From positions 83,356,705 through 83,420,704 of the forward strand of contig CP136067.1 in NCBI GenBank assembly GCA_032622095.1: a stretch of DNA of 64,000 nucleotides. Reading direction: 5' to 3'. The notes below the pieces were generated by a model. That model was given only the letters and a program-made list of their open reading frames with translations. It had not been told where the DNA came from and made no database searches. A program made the position numbers and the translations under genes. Source of the DNA: Siphonodentalium dalli (Eukaryota; Mollusca; Scaphopoda; Gadilida; Siphonodentaliidae). This document shows positions 45,503-57,543 of the stretch, piece after piece (the stretch's first letter is position 1; each line of letters begins with the position of its first letter).

Positions 45503-45834
45503 ATGAGAGAAAATGTTCATGATCGAAGAAAGAGATTAGCCAGCGAAAGAAAGCAAAGGCAACGGTTCAGAGAAAGTGAGTCACAGATTGCTGCTAGGCG
45601 ACAAGCTGATGCACAGTATAGACGTGACCGCCTGAAGCGTGAAAGCCAAGCAGATCGCAAAAATAGAAGAAGAGATGCACGACAACGAGCAGCGAATAGG
45701 CGACAAAATGAGACACAAGAACAGACTGAGTTAAGAAGAAGATCTGACCGACAACGTGCGACAAATACAAGAGTGAATTATAAAGGTTTGTACAGTTTGT
45801 GTTTTGAAAATCCTGAACATTGTAAGTCTGCAAG
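45503..45834 (+). pseudogene. Helitron replicase/helicase N-terminal-like basic repeat exon
   Basis: Preceded by an acceptor-like TATTTTTCAG (about 45482-45491). Encodes a very basic, Arg/Gln-rich repeat: ERKQRQRFRESESQIAARRQ, RRDARQRAANRRQNETQEQT and similar. Animal Helitron Rep-helicase proteins often begin with such 'R-x-x-x-R-x-x-E-(T/S)-x-E-Q-R-x-x-R' repeats, so I read it as the N-terminus of such a protein. A mariner-like MITE starts at 45835 and the frame stops soon after. No HUH endonuclease or helicase motifs follow. Confidence 0.5.
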
Positions 45835-45980
45835 TACAGTAATGCCCTAAATAATCGACTCCTTAACCACAGCATAATTATGGGTAACTTTTCAGGATTT
45901 AGTCGGAAATATGTCTTGTTGCCTTTCGTCGGAAAGCTCTCAATGAGAGCTTTCCAATGAATGGCAACAAGCCATATTTC
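45835..45980. mobile_element. Truncated mariner-like MITE
   Basis: Starts TACAGTAATGCCCTAAATAATC like 58100-58242; the palindrome is cut after GCCATATTTC so the right terminus is missing. Confidence 0.75.
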
Positions 45981-46472
45981 TCTGATGAGAAATGCACTGT
46001 ATATTACTGTTACATCATTGGGATATATATGGTACAAATCAATTCAAGAAGACAAATTAGAGAGTTTGGGTAAACTTTCAGGCGTTATTCTAATTGACAT
46101 AGATCAGATTTATGGAGGCAGAGACTCAGTATGAGCATTCAATGCTTCAAATGCACTTGCTTCAGTGAGCACGAACACATTTAGTTCAAGGTATCTTCAA
46201 ACTCACATTCCTTTATATCACCCACAAGAATGACAATGGTGATCCAAAAATATTTAAAATTTTTAATCCTATGATCGAATCAAATCAAATCGGCAGCCCG
46301 ATTCACACATCAAATCGAATCTCGAAGCTTCGCAGTGGTTTACTTACGTGCTTATTTCACTGCATCAAACTCATATTTAACTATTCAGCCACTGAAGAAC
46401 TCATAATTAAAACTATTACTGTCAAAATATTAAAGTGATGTGAAACACTCCGATAGGGTGCTCAGATAGAAA

Positions 46473-47501
46473 TCTCCTATATATTTTGAGACTTCCGTAT
46501 ATATGTGTTTATATGTGTACTTTATAGAATCGAAAACGGCTGCGCGGATTGAGCTCAAACTTCCTATCTAAGGGTAAAATCCCACGGACACCACCGTCGT
46601 CGCGTTTTGGAGAAGCTCAAAGCACCCATTCTCCACTCTCAGTCACATAAAACGGCACTGCGGTGGTTAATCAAGTGATAATTTAATGAGCGTTTGTATA
46701 TGATGCGTCGCTATAAAAGAGCGTTTGTTTACAATTCAACGCAACGTTATCGCTCGAAATTTAGTCATAATACTTTTACAATTGGATCAAACGCAGTTCA
46801 TTTACAATTCTTTGTGAATAGCAAGACTGCCATTCGTTCGAGTTGCTTTAGATCAAACAATATTCTCTGTCGCACTCATATTTCGTCATTTACGAATCCA
46901 CTGTAATCGACCTATTTTTAGAACGCAACACATGATACCAAACAAAATTATGTCGCGTTGGTGATGGGGTTCACGACGGGATTAATTGACTGTCCGCTCT
47001 TTGCGGGGTCTATTGGCCATCTCGTAAGGGTGGACAACCTCTGTCAGGGGATGCTCAATGGCCACGGGCAGATTAAAAAAAATCATACCTCTTTTAGGGA
47101 TGGGTATCATAATTTCTCTTGATTAAAAAGTCTGTCGTTCCTAGGAACGGGGAAGTTTCTCATCGTCTGGGTCTGGGCGTGTATAGACATGAGCGTGTTG
47201 TGTGATTCTTACGTACTTGGGGCTTCCTAAGAACGCGGATCGGGTAAGTTTTTCCGCCCTAGGTGATCTTCACCTTGAAACGAGTACCCACAAATGATAT
47301 ATATTGATTGAGCTCAAACTTGCTACCTACGGGAAGTGTCGTGGACTGGTTAAATTGTGACCCCGACCTGACATTGACCTTGAAAATGATCAATTCAAGG
47401 TCAAATCGGGTAAATAAAAATTTTTTTAAATTAAAATATTTAAAAAATAAAAAAATGTCATGTTTCTGACGAATGCCGCCAGTGGCGGGCTAACCTGCTA
47501 G
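46473..47501 (+). mobile_element. Helitron, plus-strand array unit 1
   Basis: 5' end TCTCCTATATATTTTGAGAC after A (46472). 3' end: hairpin CCGCCAGTGGCGG, spacer, CTAG (47498-47501). Contains ATTTCTCTTGATTAAAAAG and AAAGAGCG motifs. Non-coding. Confidence 0.88.
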
Positions 47502-48602
47502 TCTATACTATATATTTTGAGACTTCGTATATATGTGTGTGTGTACTTCATAGAATCCAAAACGCGTGTACAGATTGAGCTCAAACTTCCTATGTAAGTG
47601 TCAAATCCCACCGACACGACCGTGGTCGTGGTTTAGAAAAGCTCAGAGCACCCGTTCTCCAATCTCAAATCACCGCAAAGGCACGGCGTGGGTTAATCAA
47701 GTGATTATTTAATGAGCGTTTGTTTTTGACGCATCTCTATAAAGAGCGTCTGTTTGCCATTCAACGTTATTTGCATCTGCAGAGAGATATACGGAACATA
47801 CATTAAATTTAAAAAAACATTTGTTTCTGACCAACCCTGCGAGCACGGATGGCGCGCTTTGATTTTACAGTATATAGTTATATACCGAAATCATCCCAGA
47901 TAATCACGAATATAGCATCAGATTTCTCCCCAGATATACCGATATAAAGCTACTGGAATCTGCCAATCTACGGGAAATTCCAGGGAATGCCGATTGAGCT
48001 CAAACTTGTTACCCACGGGAAGTGTCATATATATGAGGGTGTCTTTATAGACTCGAACCGATTGAGCTCAAACTTGCTAAATAAGAAAATAGCCCCCAAG
48101 CCGTAAATATCAACAACAACGATATTACTAAATACACGTTTTCGGCAATGTGAGAGTTTTCGGGGAGCCGTGATGCCAACAACAACGACCCGAAGCCCTG
48201 AATGCCAACAACAGATTCAATGCAATGTTATCTATTATGCAGAGAGATTTCACGACATTACGACGGGTACGGCAGACTCAAAATATTATGCAGACAGATT
48301 TCCCGACGGGAAGCGTTTGTTTTAAATTCAATGCAATGTTATCGTAGAGAGATTTCACGAAACAAAGAATGCGTTGTCTGTCGTTTCTAGGAAGGGGGGG
48401 ATTTCTACGGGTAAATTTTTCCGCCAGAAACAAAAAAATTAATTAAAACAATTTACAATTTAATTAAAACAATTTAAAATTATAAAAAATTCAGAAACAA
48501 AATATATTAAATTTAAAAAACATTCAATTCATATTCAAAAATGTCATGTTTCTGAAACAAAGCCATGGGACGAATGCCGCCAGTGGCGGGCTAATCTGCT
48601 AG
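47502..48602 (+). mobile_element. Helitron, plus-strand array unit 2
   Basis: Begins TCTATACTATATATTTTGAG immediately after the CTAG of unit 1 and ends with the same hairpin and CTAG (48599-48602). Non-coding; the interior has TATACCGA and GAGCTCAAACTTGCTA blocks. Confidence 0.88.
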
Positions 48603-48945
48603 TCTACTATATATTTTGAGACTTCCATATATAAATATATATGTGTGTACTTTATAGAATCGAAAACGGCTGGTCAGATCGAGCTCAAACTTCCTATCTA
48701 AGGGTAAAAACCCACGGGAATGGTCAACGTCGCGTTTTGGACAAGCTCTGAGCACTCATCTCCACTCCCAATCATCAAAATCACAGCAAACTGCACTGCG
48801 GTGGTTAAGGCAGGCACGATCTTTATATTGACCATATTTGGAGTTGTTAACCGACTAACGCTCTTTATTGTCATCGGCGTTGCTAAATGCTTGCATGTGC
48901 CTATGAAACTACGGACGCAAAACGCGAATTGATGGGTTAATAATT

Positions 48946-49003
48946 AAGGAGCGTTTGTATCTGCGGTGTCATTAAAGAGTGTTTATATACACGAGTATAA
49001 ATA
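48946..49003 (+). promoter_or_regulatory. Promoter-like module: two AAAGAGCG-type motifs and TATAAATA
   Basis: AAGGAGCGTTTG (48946), AAAGAGTGTTTA (48974) and TATAAATA (48996-49003), followed by CAATCGGTGCGCTCACTCAG. The same arrangement occurs at 55798-55859, 56395-56459 and 57133-57193. The role is inferred from the TATA box and spacing. Confidence 0.5.
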
Positions 49004-49315
49004 CGGCTCAATCGGTGCGCTCACTCAGTTGTATTTCCGCGCACTCTGCATTCAGTCGAATTCTCTGCAGTCTGAAAATCACTTCTGTCCACTCGCTCTG
49101 GTTCTGGTGTTCTCTGCAGTCTGATTTCACAGACGTTGCAGCCTCTTACGGCTCAATCGGTGCGCTCACTCAGTTGTATTTCTGTGCACTCCGCATTCAG
49201 TCAAATTCTCTGCAGTCTGAAAATCACTTCTGTCCACTCGCTCTGGTTCTGGCGTTCTCTGCTGTCTGATTTCACAGACGTTGCAGTCTCTCACTTTTCT
49301 CTGCAGTCTGAAGCT
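49001..49315 (+). repeat. Tandem duplication of about 150 bp downstream of the promoter-like module
   Basis: The block CGGCTCAATCGGTGCGCTCA ... TTCACAGACGTTGCAG is repeated almost exactly (from about 49003 and 49149), with a third partial unit to about 49315. Confidence 0.85.
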
Positions 49316-49449
49316 CTCACTCCATTTTTCTTGGGCATAATTAATTATTTGCACTGCCATTATTATATATTGATTCCTGCCTGGCGAAGACGCGGACGCT
49401 CTTTATGTTTTAAGTCAAATTATTAAAGAGCGTTTGTCTACTTGGTGCA

Positions 49450-50090
49450 AATGCAGCACACGTATCATTCTCTGCATTCTGAATATCAGACTGCCATTCA
49501 ATCATTTGATTATTGATTTATGTATATTGTGCTGCCAAGACAATTGTGAATTTATGTTGGTTCTACCATACACACAATTGTGAATTGCATTCTGAAAATC
49601 AGACTGCCGACATAATTGTGAACTTCTATTGATTCTGCCATTCTCTACATTCTGAAAATCAGACTGCCATTCAATCGATTCTTGCTTTATGTATTGTGAA
49701 TATCATTCAGAAAATCAGACTGCCAACATTATTGTGAATTTCTATTGATTCTGCCATTCTCTGCATTCTGAAAATCTTCAATTATTGCTTTATGTACATT
49801 GTGTATTTCTATTGATTATGCCATTCTCTGCATTCTGAAAATCAGACTGCCATTCAGTCATACGATTATTGATTTACGTATATTGTGCTGCCAAGACAAT
49901 TGTGAATTTCCACTGATTCTACCATACAAACAATTGTGAAATGCATTCTGAAAATCAGACTGCCAAAATAATTGTGAATTTCTCAATCATATGATTATTG
50001 ATTTATGTATATTGTGCTGCCAAGACAATTGTGAATTACTATTGATTCTACCATACTCTGAATTCTGAACATCAGACTCCCATTCAGTCA
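49450..50090 (+). repeat. Degenerate tandem repeat of CATTCTGAAAATCAGACTGC
   Basis: At least eight copies with linked ACAATTGTGAATTTCTATT and ATTGATTTATGTATATTGTG blocks, variable spacing. Confidence 0.8.
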
Positions 50091-50163
50091 TTGTTTTGTT
50101 GAGTCCTGTTTGATATTGTGTCTTTGAATTTTTGTAATCTTACTTTATTAGTTCTCATTTGGC

Positions 50164-50427
50164 ATGCCGCCAAAGAAGAGACCAATCATTGGCCGGTCAA
50201 GTTCAGGTGCCAAATGTAGGAGAATAGAAAGGGCGAAAGAAACCAGGGAACACCAGGAACAGCGCCTTTTAGATCTCCGTGAGAGGGCTGATCATGCTCG
50301 AGAAGCTGATACTGTGTGGCAGCGTCAACAGCACCTTTTAGATCTCCGGGAGATGGCTGTTCATGCCCGAGAAGCTGAAACTGGTGCCAAATGTAAGAGA
50401 ATAGAAAGGGCTTACTGGTTATATTGA
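50164..50427 (+). pseudogene. Helitron replicase/helicase N-terminal fragment
   Basis: ATG at 50164 opens 87 codons: MPPKKRPIIGRSSSGAKCRR then RIERAKETREHQEQRLLDLR and two degenerate repeats of 'LLDLRE-x-A-x-HAREA-(D/E)T'. This matches the basic coiled repeat preface of animal Helitron Rep-helicase proteins. It ends at a stop (TGA 50425-50427) without the zinc-finger, HUH endonuclease or SF1 helicase domains, so it is a truncated gene. It sits downstream of the promoter-like module and within Helitron ends, which supports the assignment. Confidence 0.5.
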
Positions 50428-50728
50428 TATCTCTTTCAACATTTCATCCATTGTACATTCCACATTATCGCCCTGCACACAATCTGGTTCATTCACTTGA
50501 TTATTTATCTCATGTGTCTCCTCACATTTTCAGTTCTGTATTCTGACCACTCAGTTAATGAACAGCGGTAATTAATGGATTAAGAAACGCTTAGATGAAT
50601 GAATGTATAGACAGAAAAATACAAACCCAGTTACTCATGAATTGAATTGGTGTGGGGAAAAATTCCCAAATGTTGTACTTGGATTGTTGTTGATCCATGG
50701 TGAGACCATCATTTCTCTTGATTAAAAA

Positions 50729-51158
50729 GGTAGAATTAACTCATTGAAAAAGCCGTCCACCAATTACAGGCGGAACAGCGTAAGTTAATACATAGACCGA
50801 TAGATGAATAGCTTGAAGATTCAGTTTCTAACTTGAGACAATTTCCCGGCGCGTTGAAAGACAATGCTCTCGATAGGTCGGTACGCTTCATCCCACACAA
50901 CAGGAATGGACTGAAATACGATAGCAAAGTTCATCTTTAAAGTCTGTTTCCTCCGGGCCCAGAATCACGCTACCGCTGTCATAGATCGCTTCTCATTTCA
51001 CCAGTTATCAGTTTATATATTCACAACACCATCACCACCAAACACTTCCTCATTCTCGCTATTCGCGTGCTCTGACATCACTTCCGAAAGTTAAGAACGA
51101 TAACTCTTCGTCGAATGAGAATTAAAGTTATATACAAGATTCAAGTTAACACTTTCCT
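50729..51158 (-). repeat. Possible copia 3' LTR
   Basis: On the minus strand the coding region is followed by a purine tract (AAAAAAGAGAGAGAGAGAGG, near 51162-51181), then TGTTAACTTGAATC at 51158, and TATATAAAC about 150 bp in (near 51010). Helitron-shared sequence resumes at 50728. The far end does not show the usual CA, and no second LTR copy was found, so the boundaries are tentative. Confidence 0.35.
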
Positions 51159-51264
51159 CTCTCTCTCTCTTTTTTGTTGATATAATTTTTTCTCTAAAAC
51201 AATGTCAATACACTATATACAGCAAAATCCATTTCTCCATAAATGTCATCATCAATAGAAATGT

Positions 51265-54200
51265 TTACAGAACTAGATATCTATTGCTCAACGTAGCAGC
51301 AAGCTTCTTTGATGAAGCTCCTCTTTTTGTCAGACAGTCTGATAGCTGTAAAGAGCTTTCCACCCATCGAATCTCAGCAATCTCATTTCGTTTTAACATC
51401 TCCTTCAAACTATCAATGTCAATCCTAAGTCTTTTCTCAGACGCCGTCTTGGTGGAATGTATGTTTTCAACCAAGGATTTATTATCTGTGAATACGTCTA
51501 TTGGAATCAAGTTTTTATCGCATTTCTGGTGAATAATTTCACTCAATAGACATCCAAGAAAGAAAGCTGCATCCACTGCTTCCACCATTGACTATTCTTT
51601 TAACTTTCGTTGATTTCCAGTACAAAGGACATGACAAATCATTTTTGTCAGTCATGAATATTATGAATCCAGCGGCACTTGAATATCCGTCAGGCAGATT
51701 TGCGAACGACGCATTGCAGTAAACTCGGAGTCTCAAGTTCTCTATCTTGGTAAATTGTGGAAAAACTAAGTTGTAAGTTTCTAACTGCAACTTTTTGATT
51801 ACTTTAATATTCGCAATTAGTATGTGTGTCAACTTTTGGATCTCTCACTGATGTACTAAGTTCCAAGTTATGATTAACGACCCAATTGATCTGACCGATA
51901 GCACATCTCATTTGAGATAATTCACTGTTGCTTAGAGATTCATTCTTTTGTGAAGCTCTCGCTGAAGTTATTGGAATTCCGCACAATGATCCAATATACT
52001 GAGTTTGATTCATCGAATCATCATTATATTTTTATCACTTTGATGAATGTCCAATCCAATGTAACGAAATTGATCATGAGCAGCCTTTCCTATTTTTGAA
52101 ATGTTCGCAAGATCTCTGAAATCACTCCCTTTCGAAATTGTTCATTACCACACCACAAGAAATCGTCCACATGCATCAGAAAAAGCCCATCTAGTCCTTT
52201 ATCAGAATACTTGTAGAAAAGAGCAGGATCATTTTGTGATTGTTTGCAGCCTGGTTTTAATACCTCACACACTCTGAAATACCACTGACGAAAAGCATCG
52301 TTAAGTCCATAAACACACTTCTTTAACTTCCACAATTTATTACTGGACAAATCATTTGGAGGTTTTAACAGGACTTCCCTTTCAATTGTTATCCCCTGTA
52401 GAAATGCAGCTTTGACATCGATAATGTTGCATTTCCATGATAACGATGAAGCTAGTCCAATGAATATTTTAAGTGTATCCTTTCCTGCTGTGGGAGAATC
52501 AGTCCTGTGAGAATCCATTTCTTCAAACCCTCTGGCGACTAATCTGTCTTTAACTTTCGGTTGTCCATCAACACAATTTTCAGTCATAACCCATCTGGTT
52601 GAGATGAATGACTGTCCAAAGTCGTTAACTTCCTCGTAAACTTTAAATTTACTCCAATATTCCAATTCCTGACATTTTGCAGCAGCTACAATCTCGCTAT
52701 CTTTAGAAGATTTTATTATGTTCACCTCCATATCAGTTACAGTACTTTCTTCCCTCGATTCTTCTTCACTTTCTTCGCATAATTCCCACTTGTCCACTCC
52801 ATTTCGAAAATCAATAGCACTTACAGGCTTATCTCCATGTTCCTTTACATTTAGCCATTCTGCATATTTTCCGCCAACTTTACCATCACGACTCAGTATT
52901 TTTCAACATAACACCATTCATCATCTCCTTTTGGCACAAAACGAATAGATTGTCCCAATTTTGGAAGCTTGAACTCATTTCGGACATTTCCATTTTCTGA
53001 TGGCAAGTTCTGTTCAGAATCAGTTTGAAATGAAGAATCATCCGATTCCATCATGTCCGGTAACTTTTCGATTTCTTTATGAACTTTCTCAGAAGGTACA
53101 CTAACATCATTTTTTTTCTCCGTCGCCATCATCCGTTGAGAACTCACTTCCAACTTTAACAATCCTACATGTTGGAACTCTAATGTACAAACTTCCGTGA
53201 CGAACAAACACGATCTTTCCGTCCTGTCCTAAAACCTTCCCAGGACCACTCCTTTCATGACACTTTTCCTTCTTGAAATACACTTTGTCGCCAATCTCAT
53301 ATCGATCTCCACTTGGCCGAACCTGATGTCTAAGTGCTCTTCGGATCTTTTCAGATGTTTCTGCTCCCATGAATGCTTGGCGAGCGCTGTGCAAACCATT
53401 TAAATGTTTTGCGAATATTTCAGTTTGTGTTGAACCTTTGAATGCTGGTGGTCTGTCAACCAGTATTGAAGGTAGATTTGGATTGCATCCGAACACTAAC
53501 TGGTATGGGCTATAACCATAAACCATCTGCAGAGAGTTTTTAGCATTTATTGCCCAAATAAGAGCAGTCTCCAGGTCCATATCAGGTTGATCCGATAGAA
53601 TTTTCTTGACACTGTCATCAACTATCGTATGATTTCTCTCACACAGTCCATTCTGCCATGGCGATTTTGCAGCAGTATTCATCACTTCTATATTCAAATT
53701 TTCAGCCATGTCTCTCACCTTTGAACACGCAAATTCACCTCCATTGTCTGTGAGAATTTTCTGTGGAGTACCAAAACCTCCTCCGATCCACATTTTCATC
53801 ACATTGTCTATAACTTCTGGTTTCTTGCTGTAGATAACTGATGCCAAAGAGAATCGAGTTGCCATATATCAATGATGTGAAGGAAGTAAATATCTTTATT
53901 TTTATCCCATTCCTTAAGATCCATCGCAACCACATCATTGAAAGTTTTAGAAATCGGCACACACATAACTGGACGACTTGGAGTTTTCCGATATCGTTTG
54001 CATATATCACAGTTTTCAGTCGTCACCTTATCCACGATTTCAAGACACATCTTATCTCTCAGATTGGCATCTCTCAAAAGAACTTTAAGACGTTCACTAG
54101 AAGGATGAGCAAATTGTTTATGTAATTTGGTGATCACATGCTGCATCTCCTTTAAAGAAACTTTGTCCTTAAAAATGTCAACCATGCACGTCTCCTGAAT

Positions 54201-55537
54201 GGTAATCTCAGTTTGAAAGAGTGGAATACAATAATGTCCTGAAGATGTTAATTGTAAGTCAAAATATTTGTCAAAAATACGTGCACGATCATTCACCAAG
54301 TCCAAAACAATTCCTGCTTTCTTCATAGATGGTTTTCCTAACAAAAGTGGAATGTCACTATCAACAACATCTATTGTTATTGTGCTTCGAACTCCGGCTA
54401 ATTCACACGGAAACGTTACTTTCCCTCTTGATTCAAGTCTTGTTCCACCACCAAATCTGAAAACAGTTGAGCTCTCCTCTCGTTGCACTTTTGCTAAATT
54501 CTCTGGTGTTAAAGAATAAAGAAAACTTTCCATCCACAGTTTTCCTGCGACTGTTGAGCTACAAGCACTGTCAAGAACAGCACAACAAATTGTCTCATTG
54601 ACCAGAACTTGCATTTCTTCTACTACATTTCCTGTAAATAGTACAGCTTCTGCATCTTGTTGATTTTCTGAATTACAAAAGTATGTCCTTTTCTCCATGT
54701 TCTCGTAAGAATGTGGGCATCCTACGACAAAATGCAGAATACTCTCACAGATTACACACCTCATTATTGGCCTCCCATCAGAAGATATAGGTTTAGTCCG
54801 CCGTCTATTCCTTCCTCCCGGTCTATCCAAATTTTGACCTCCACGACCTCGTTGAAACCCTCCAGGTCTATCCTGTGCTTGACCTCCATGACCCCGAGAA
54901 AATCCTTCATTTCTGTCATATTGTCCACGTCCTCTATCACCATACCGAAATGCAACATACTCTTCAGAATCATCTGGTTCCACTTTGATAGATATATTTC
55001 TATCTTTACTTTCATTAGCTGTCATAGATTGTTTTCCGAAGAATTTCCTTAAAGCAACACTCATCTGTCTGAATAACGAATCGGAGTCCTCATAATTTAC
55101 AGCAGTAAGAACAAGTTGCCGGTCTTTGTGTTCTAAACAAGTTCCATCCAAAAGCTTAAAAGCCAGAACTGATTGTGGAAGTTTCATTTGTATTTTTGAG
55201 TCTTATTACACCTCTTCTCAAATTCCATGATGTAATGATCCATGTCAACTTTTGGTGTCTTTTTGTAACGATCAAAATCTGTGTATGTCTCATATGCAGA
55301 TGACAGTTCATCCTTTTTATAAATTTTATCCACGAAAGTTATCAACTTTTTGAAACCCTCTTTGTCACTCAATTCACGAACAGTCAACTCACTGAACACT
55401 TTGTCACGAATTCCACCTTCATTTTCTGGTAATGATAATGCAATCGCCGCCTGCTTTTCTGCTGCTAATTCTGTTATAGTCACCCATACATTTAGTTCAT
55501 CTATCCAGCGATTATAGGGCTTCGATTCCGAAAACAT
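51265..55537 (-). pseudogene. Ty1/copia retrotransposon gag-pol, frameshifted
   Basis: Minus strand, gag-first order. 55537-55184: gag start. 55187-53808: gag remainder, zinc knuckle C-x2-C-x4-H-x4-C (CVICESILHFVVGC), aspartic protease (AVLDSACSSTV, later IPLLLGKPSMKK), and the integrase HHCC region with the first catalytic D. 53865-53107: integrase core with LTDNGGEF and WQNGLCERNH. 53207-52893: linker. 52797-52090: reverse transcriptase (ARGFEE, DVKAAFLQG, KKCVYGL, MHVDDFLWCG). 52013-51265: RNase H (YCNASFANLPDG, VFTDNKSLVENI, LSDCLTKRGAS). At least five frame breaks separate blocks; those near 53110 and 52895 fall in A-runs, the one near 53870 in an AT repeat. The order PR-IN-RT-RH defines copia. 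It resembles copia lineages of aquatic invertebrates (GalEa/CoMol-like), by recollection. Not autonomous as sequenced. Confidence 0.93.
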
Positions 55538-55675
55538 CGGTGGTGTTTTATAATTTCCTGTCGCCCATGTCTACTCACATTACAGAATCACAATGAATGG
55601 ACGAAAGAAAAACAAAAATTAAAGCTCGAACAAAGCCATGGGACGAATCCCGCCAGTGGCAGGCTAATCTGCTAG

Positions 55676-56190
55676 TCTACTATATAATTTGAGACTTCGG
55701 TTTATGTGTATATCCTTATATCCTTTATAGACTCGAAAACGGCTCGAACGTTCACCCTTCGCCCTGCCACCGTCATTGGAATTGATGGGTTAATGATTAA
55801 AGAGCGTTTGTATCTGCGGTGTCATTGTTAAAGAGCGTTTATATACACGAGTATAAATACGGCTCAATCGACCGTCTCGGAAACTGGGGATATCGAGATG
55901 AAATTTCCTACTTGGGACTTCCAAGGGACGGGGAGATTTTCGTTGGGTCATTTTGTCCGCCTGAGGTGACCTTGACCTTGAAACGGGCACCCACAAATGA
56001 CCTTGGGCGATATCTCGGTCGTCAGCGGTGACATCGACGTAAAATTTGTTATGTTTGGTCAACTCGGGACGGGGGGAATATTTTTGTCTGGTTATATGTG
56101 TGCCTGTACGGGGTTACCTTGAAAAACAAAAATTAATGGATCGACCAAAGCCATGGGACCAATCCTGCCAGTGGCGGGCTAATCTGCTAG
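55676..56190 (+). mobile_element. Helitron, plus-strand array unit 4
   Basis: 515 bp from TCTACTATATAATTTGAGAC to hairpin TGCCAGTGGCGGG and CTAG (56187-56190). Contains two AAAGAGCG motifs (55798, 55830), TATAAATA (55852-55859) and TGACCTTGACCTTGA (near 55970). Confidence 0.87.
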
Positions 56191-57543
56191 TCTACTATAT
56201 ATTTTGAGACTTCTGTATATGTGTATATTTGTCCTTTATAGACACTCGAAAATGGCTGGAACTATTGGGCTCAAACTCCCATCTAAGGGTAAAAACCACG
56301 GGAATGGTCGTCGTGGCGTTTTGGAGAAGCTCCGAGCACCCATCTCCACTCTCAGTCACAAAAACGGCACTGTGGGGTTAAACGCGTTGATAGTTAAAGA
56401 GCGTTTGTATCCGCAGTGTCGTTGATAAAGAGCGTCTATATACACGACGAGTATAAATACGACTCCATTGACCGTCTCGAGGGCAAAAATTTGTACTTAA
56501 TTTCGTACCTAGGAACGGGAGATTTTCATCGGGTCAGTTTTTCCGCCCGAGGTGATCTTCACCTTGAAACGGGTACCCACAAATGATATATATGTGTGTG
56601 TCCTTTATAGACTCAAACCGATTGAGCTCAAACTTGCTACCTACGGGAAGTGTCATGGACTGGTTAAATTGTGACCCCGACCTGACCTTGACCTTGAAAT
56701 GATCAATTCAAGGTCAAATCGGGTCAAATTGAAAAACAAAAAATTAAATTAAAAATTTTAATTAAAAAATTAATTAAAAAAATTAATTAAAAAGCCAGTA
56801 AATTAAAAAGGCACAATTAAAGGGGTACTGTACATAGAGATAGGCATTTTTTTTTTACTCCCATTGAAATAACTTTCAAGTTAGATTGTGTTCGTGTTAT
56901 ATGAGTTTCGTATAAACCTAATTTAGCGAAGAAAATATTGATCTGACTACGCGCCATGTTTTTGACCTCAACCGGAGAAGACGCAGGTCTCAGGAAGAAC
57001 CGGAAGTTCATTGCTCACAGCTTCGATTGATGCATTCAATCTCTTCCATCGAACAATCTCACTCCCTATAAAAGTACTTGACGCTTTATGACTCTTGTTT
57101 CTTTCTCCTTTTTTCCCGAATCGGTTAATGATTAAAGAGCGTCGTATCTGCGGTGTCGTTGTTAAAGAGCGTTTATATACACGAGTATAAATACGGCTCA
57201 TTCGACCGTCTCGGAAACTGGGGATATCGAGACGAAATTTCCTACTTAGGGCTTCCAAGGGACTGGGGAGATTTTCGTCGGTCAGTTTGTCCGCCTGAGG
57301 TGACCTTGACCTTGAAACGGGTACCCACAAATGACCTTGGGTGATATCTCGGTCGTCAGCCGTGACATCGACGTGAAATTTGTTATGTACATGTATGGTC
57401 AACTCGGGATGGGGAATATTTTTGTCGGGTTATATGATAGCATGCTGTCGGTGTGCCTGTACAGGGTTACCTTGAAAAACAAAAATTAATGGATCGACCA
57501 AAGCCATGGGACCAATCCCGCCAATGGCGGGCTAATCTGCTAG
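56191..57543 (+). mobile_element. Helitron, plus-strand array unit 5
   Basis: Starts TCTACTATATATTTTGAGAC and ends with hairpin CCGCCAATGGCGG and CTAG (57540-57543), followed by host T (57544). It contains two complete promoter-like modules (TATAAATA at 56452 and 57186), suggesting an older fusion of two units. Confidence 0.87.

Larger units (their letters stand above)
48603..55675 (+). mobile_element. Helitron, plus-strand array unit 3, carrying a coding fragment and a copia element
   Basis: Starts TCTACTATATATTTTGAGAC at 48603 and ends at CTAG 55672-55675 with hairpin CGCCAGTGGCAGG (one mismatch to the family). 7073 bp. Inside: a promoter-like module (48946-49003), tandem repeats (49001-50090), a Helitron-protein N-terminus (50164-50427) and a minus-strand copia retrotransposon (about 50729-55606). 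Helitron sequence resumes at about 55607, only some 70 bp before the 3' end. Confidence 0.85.
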
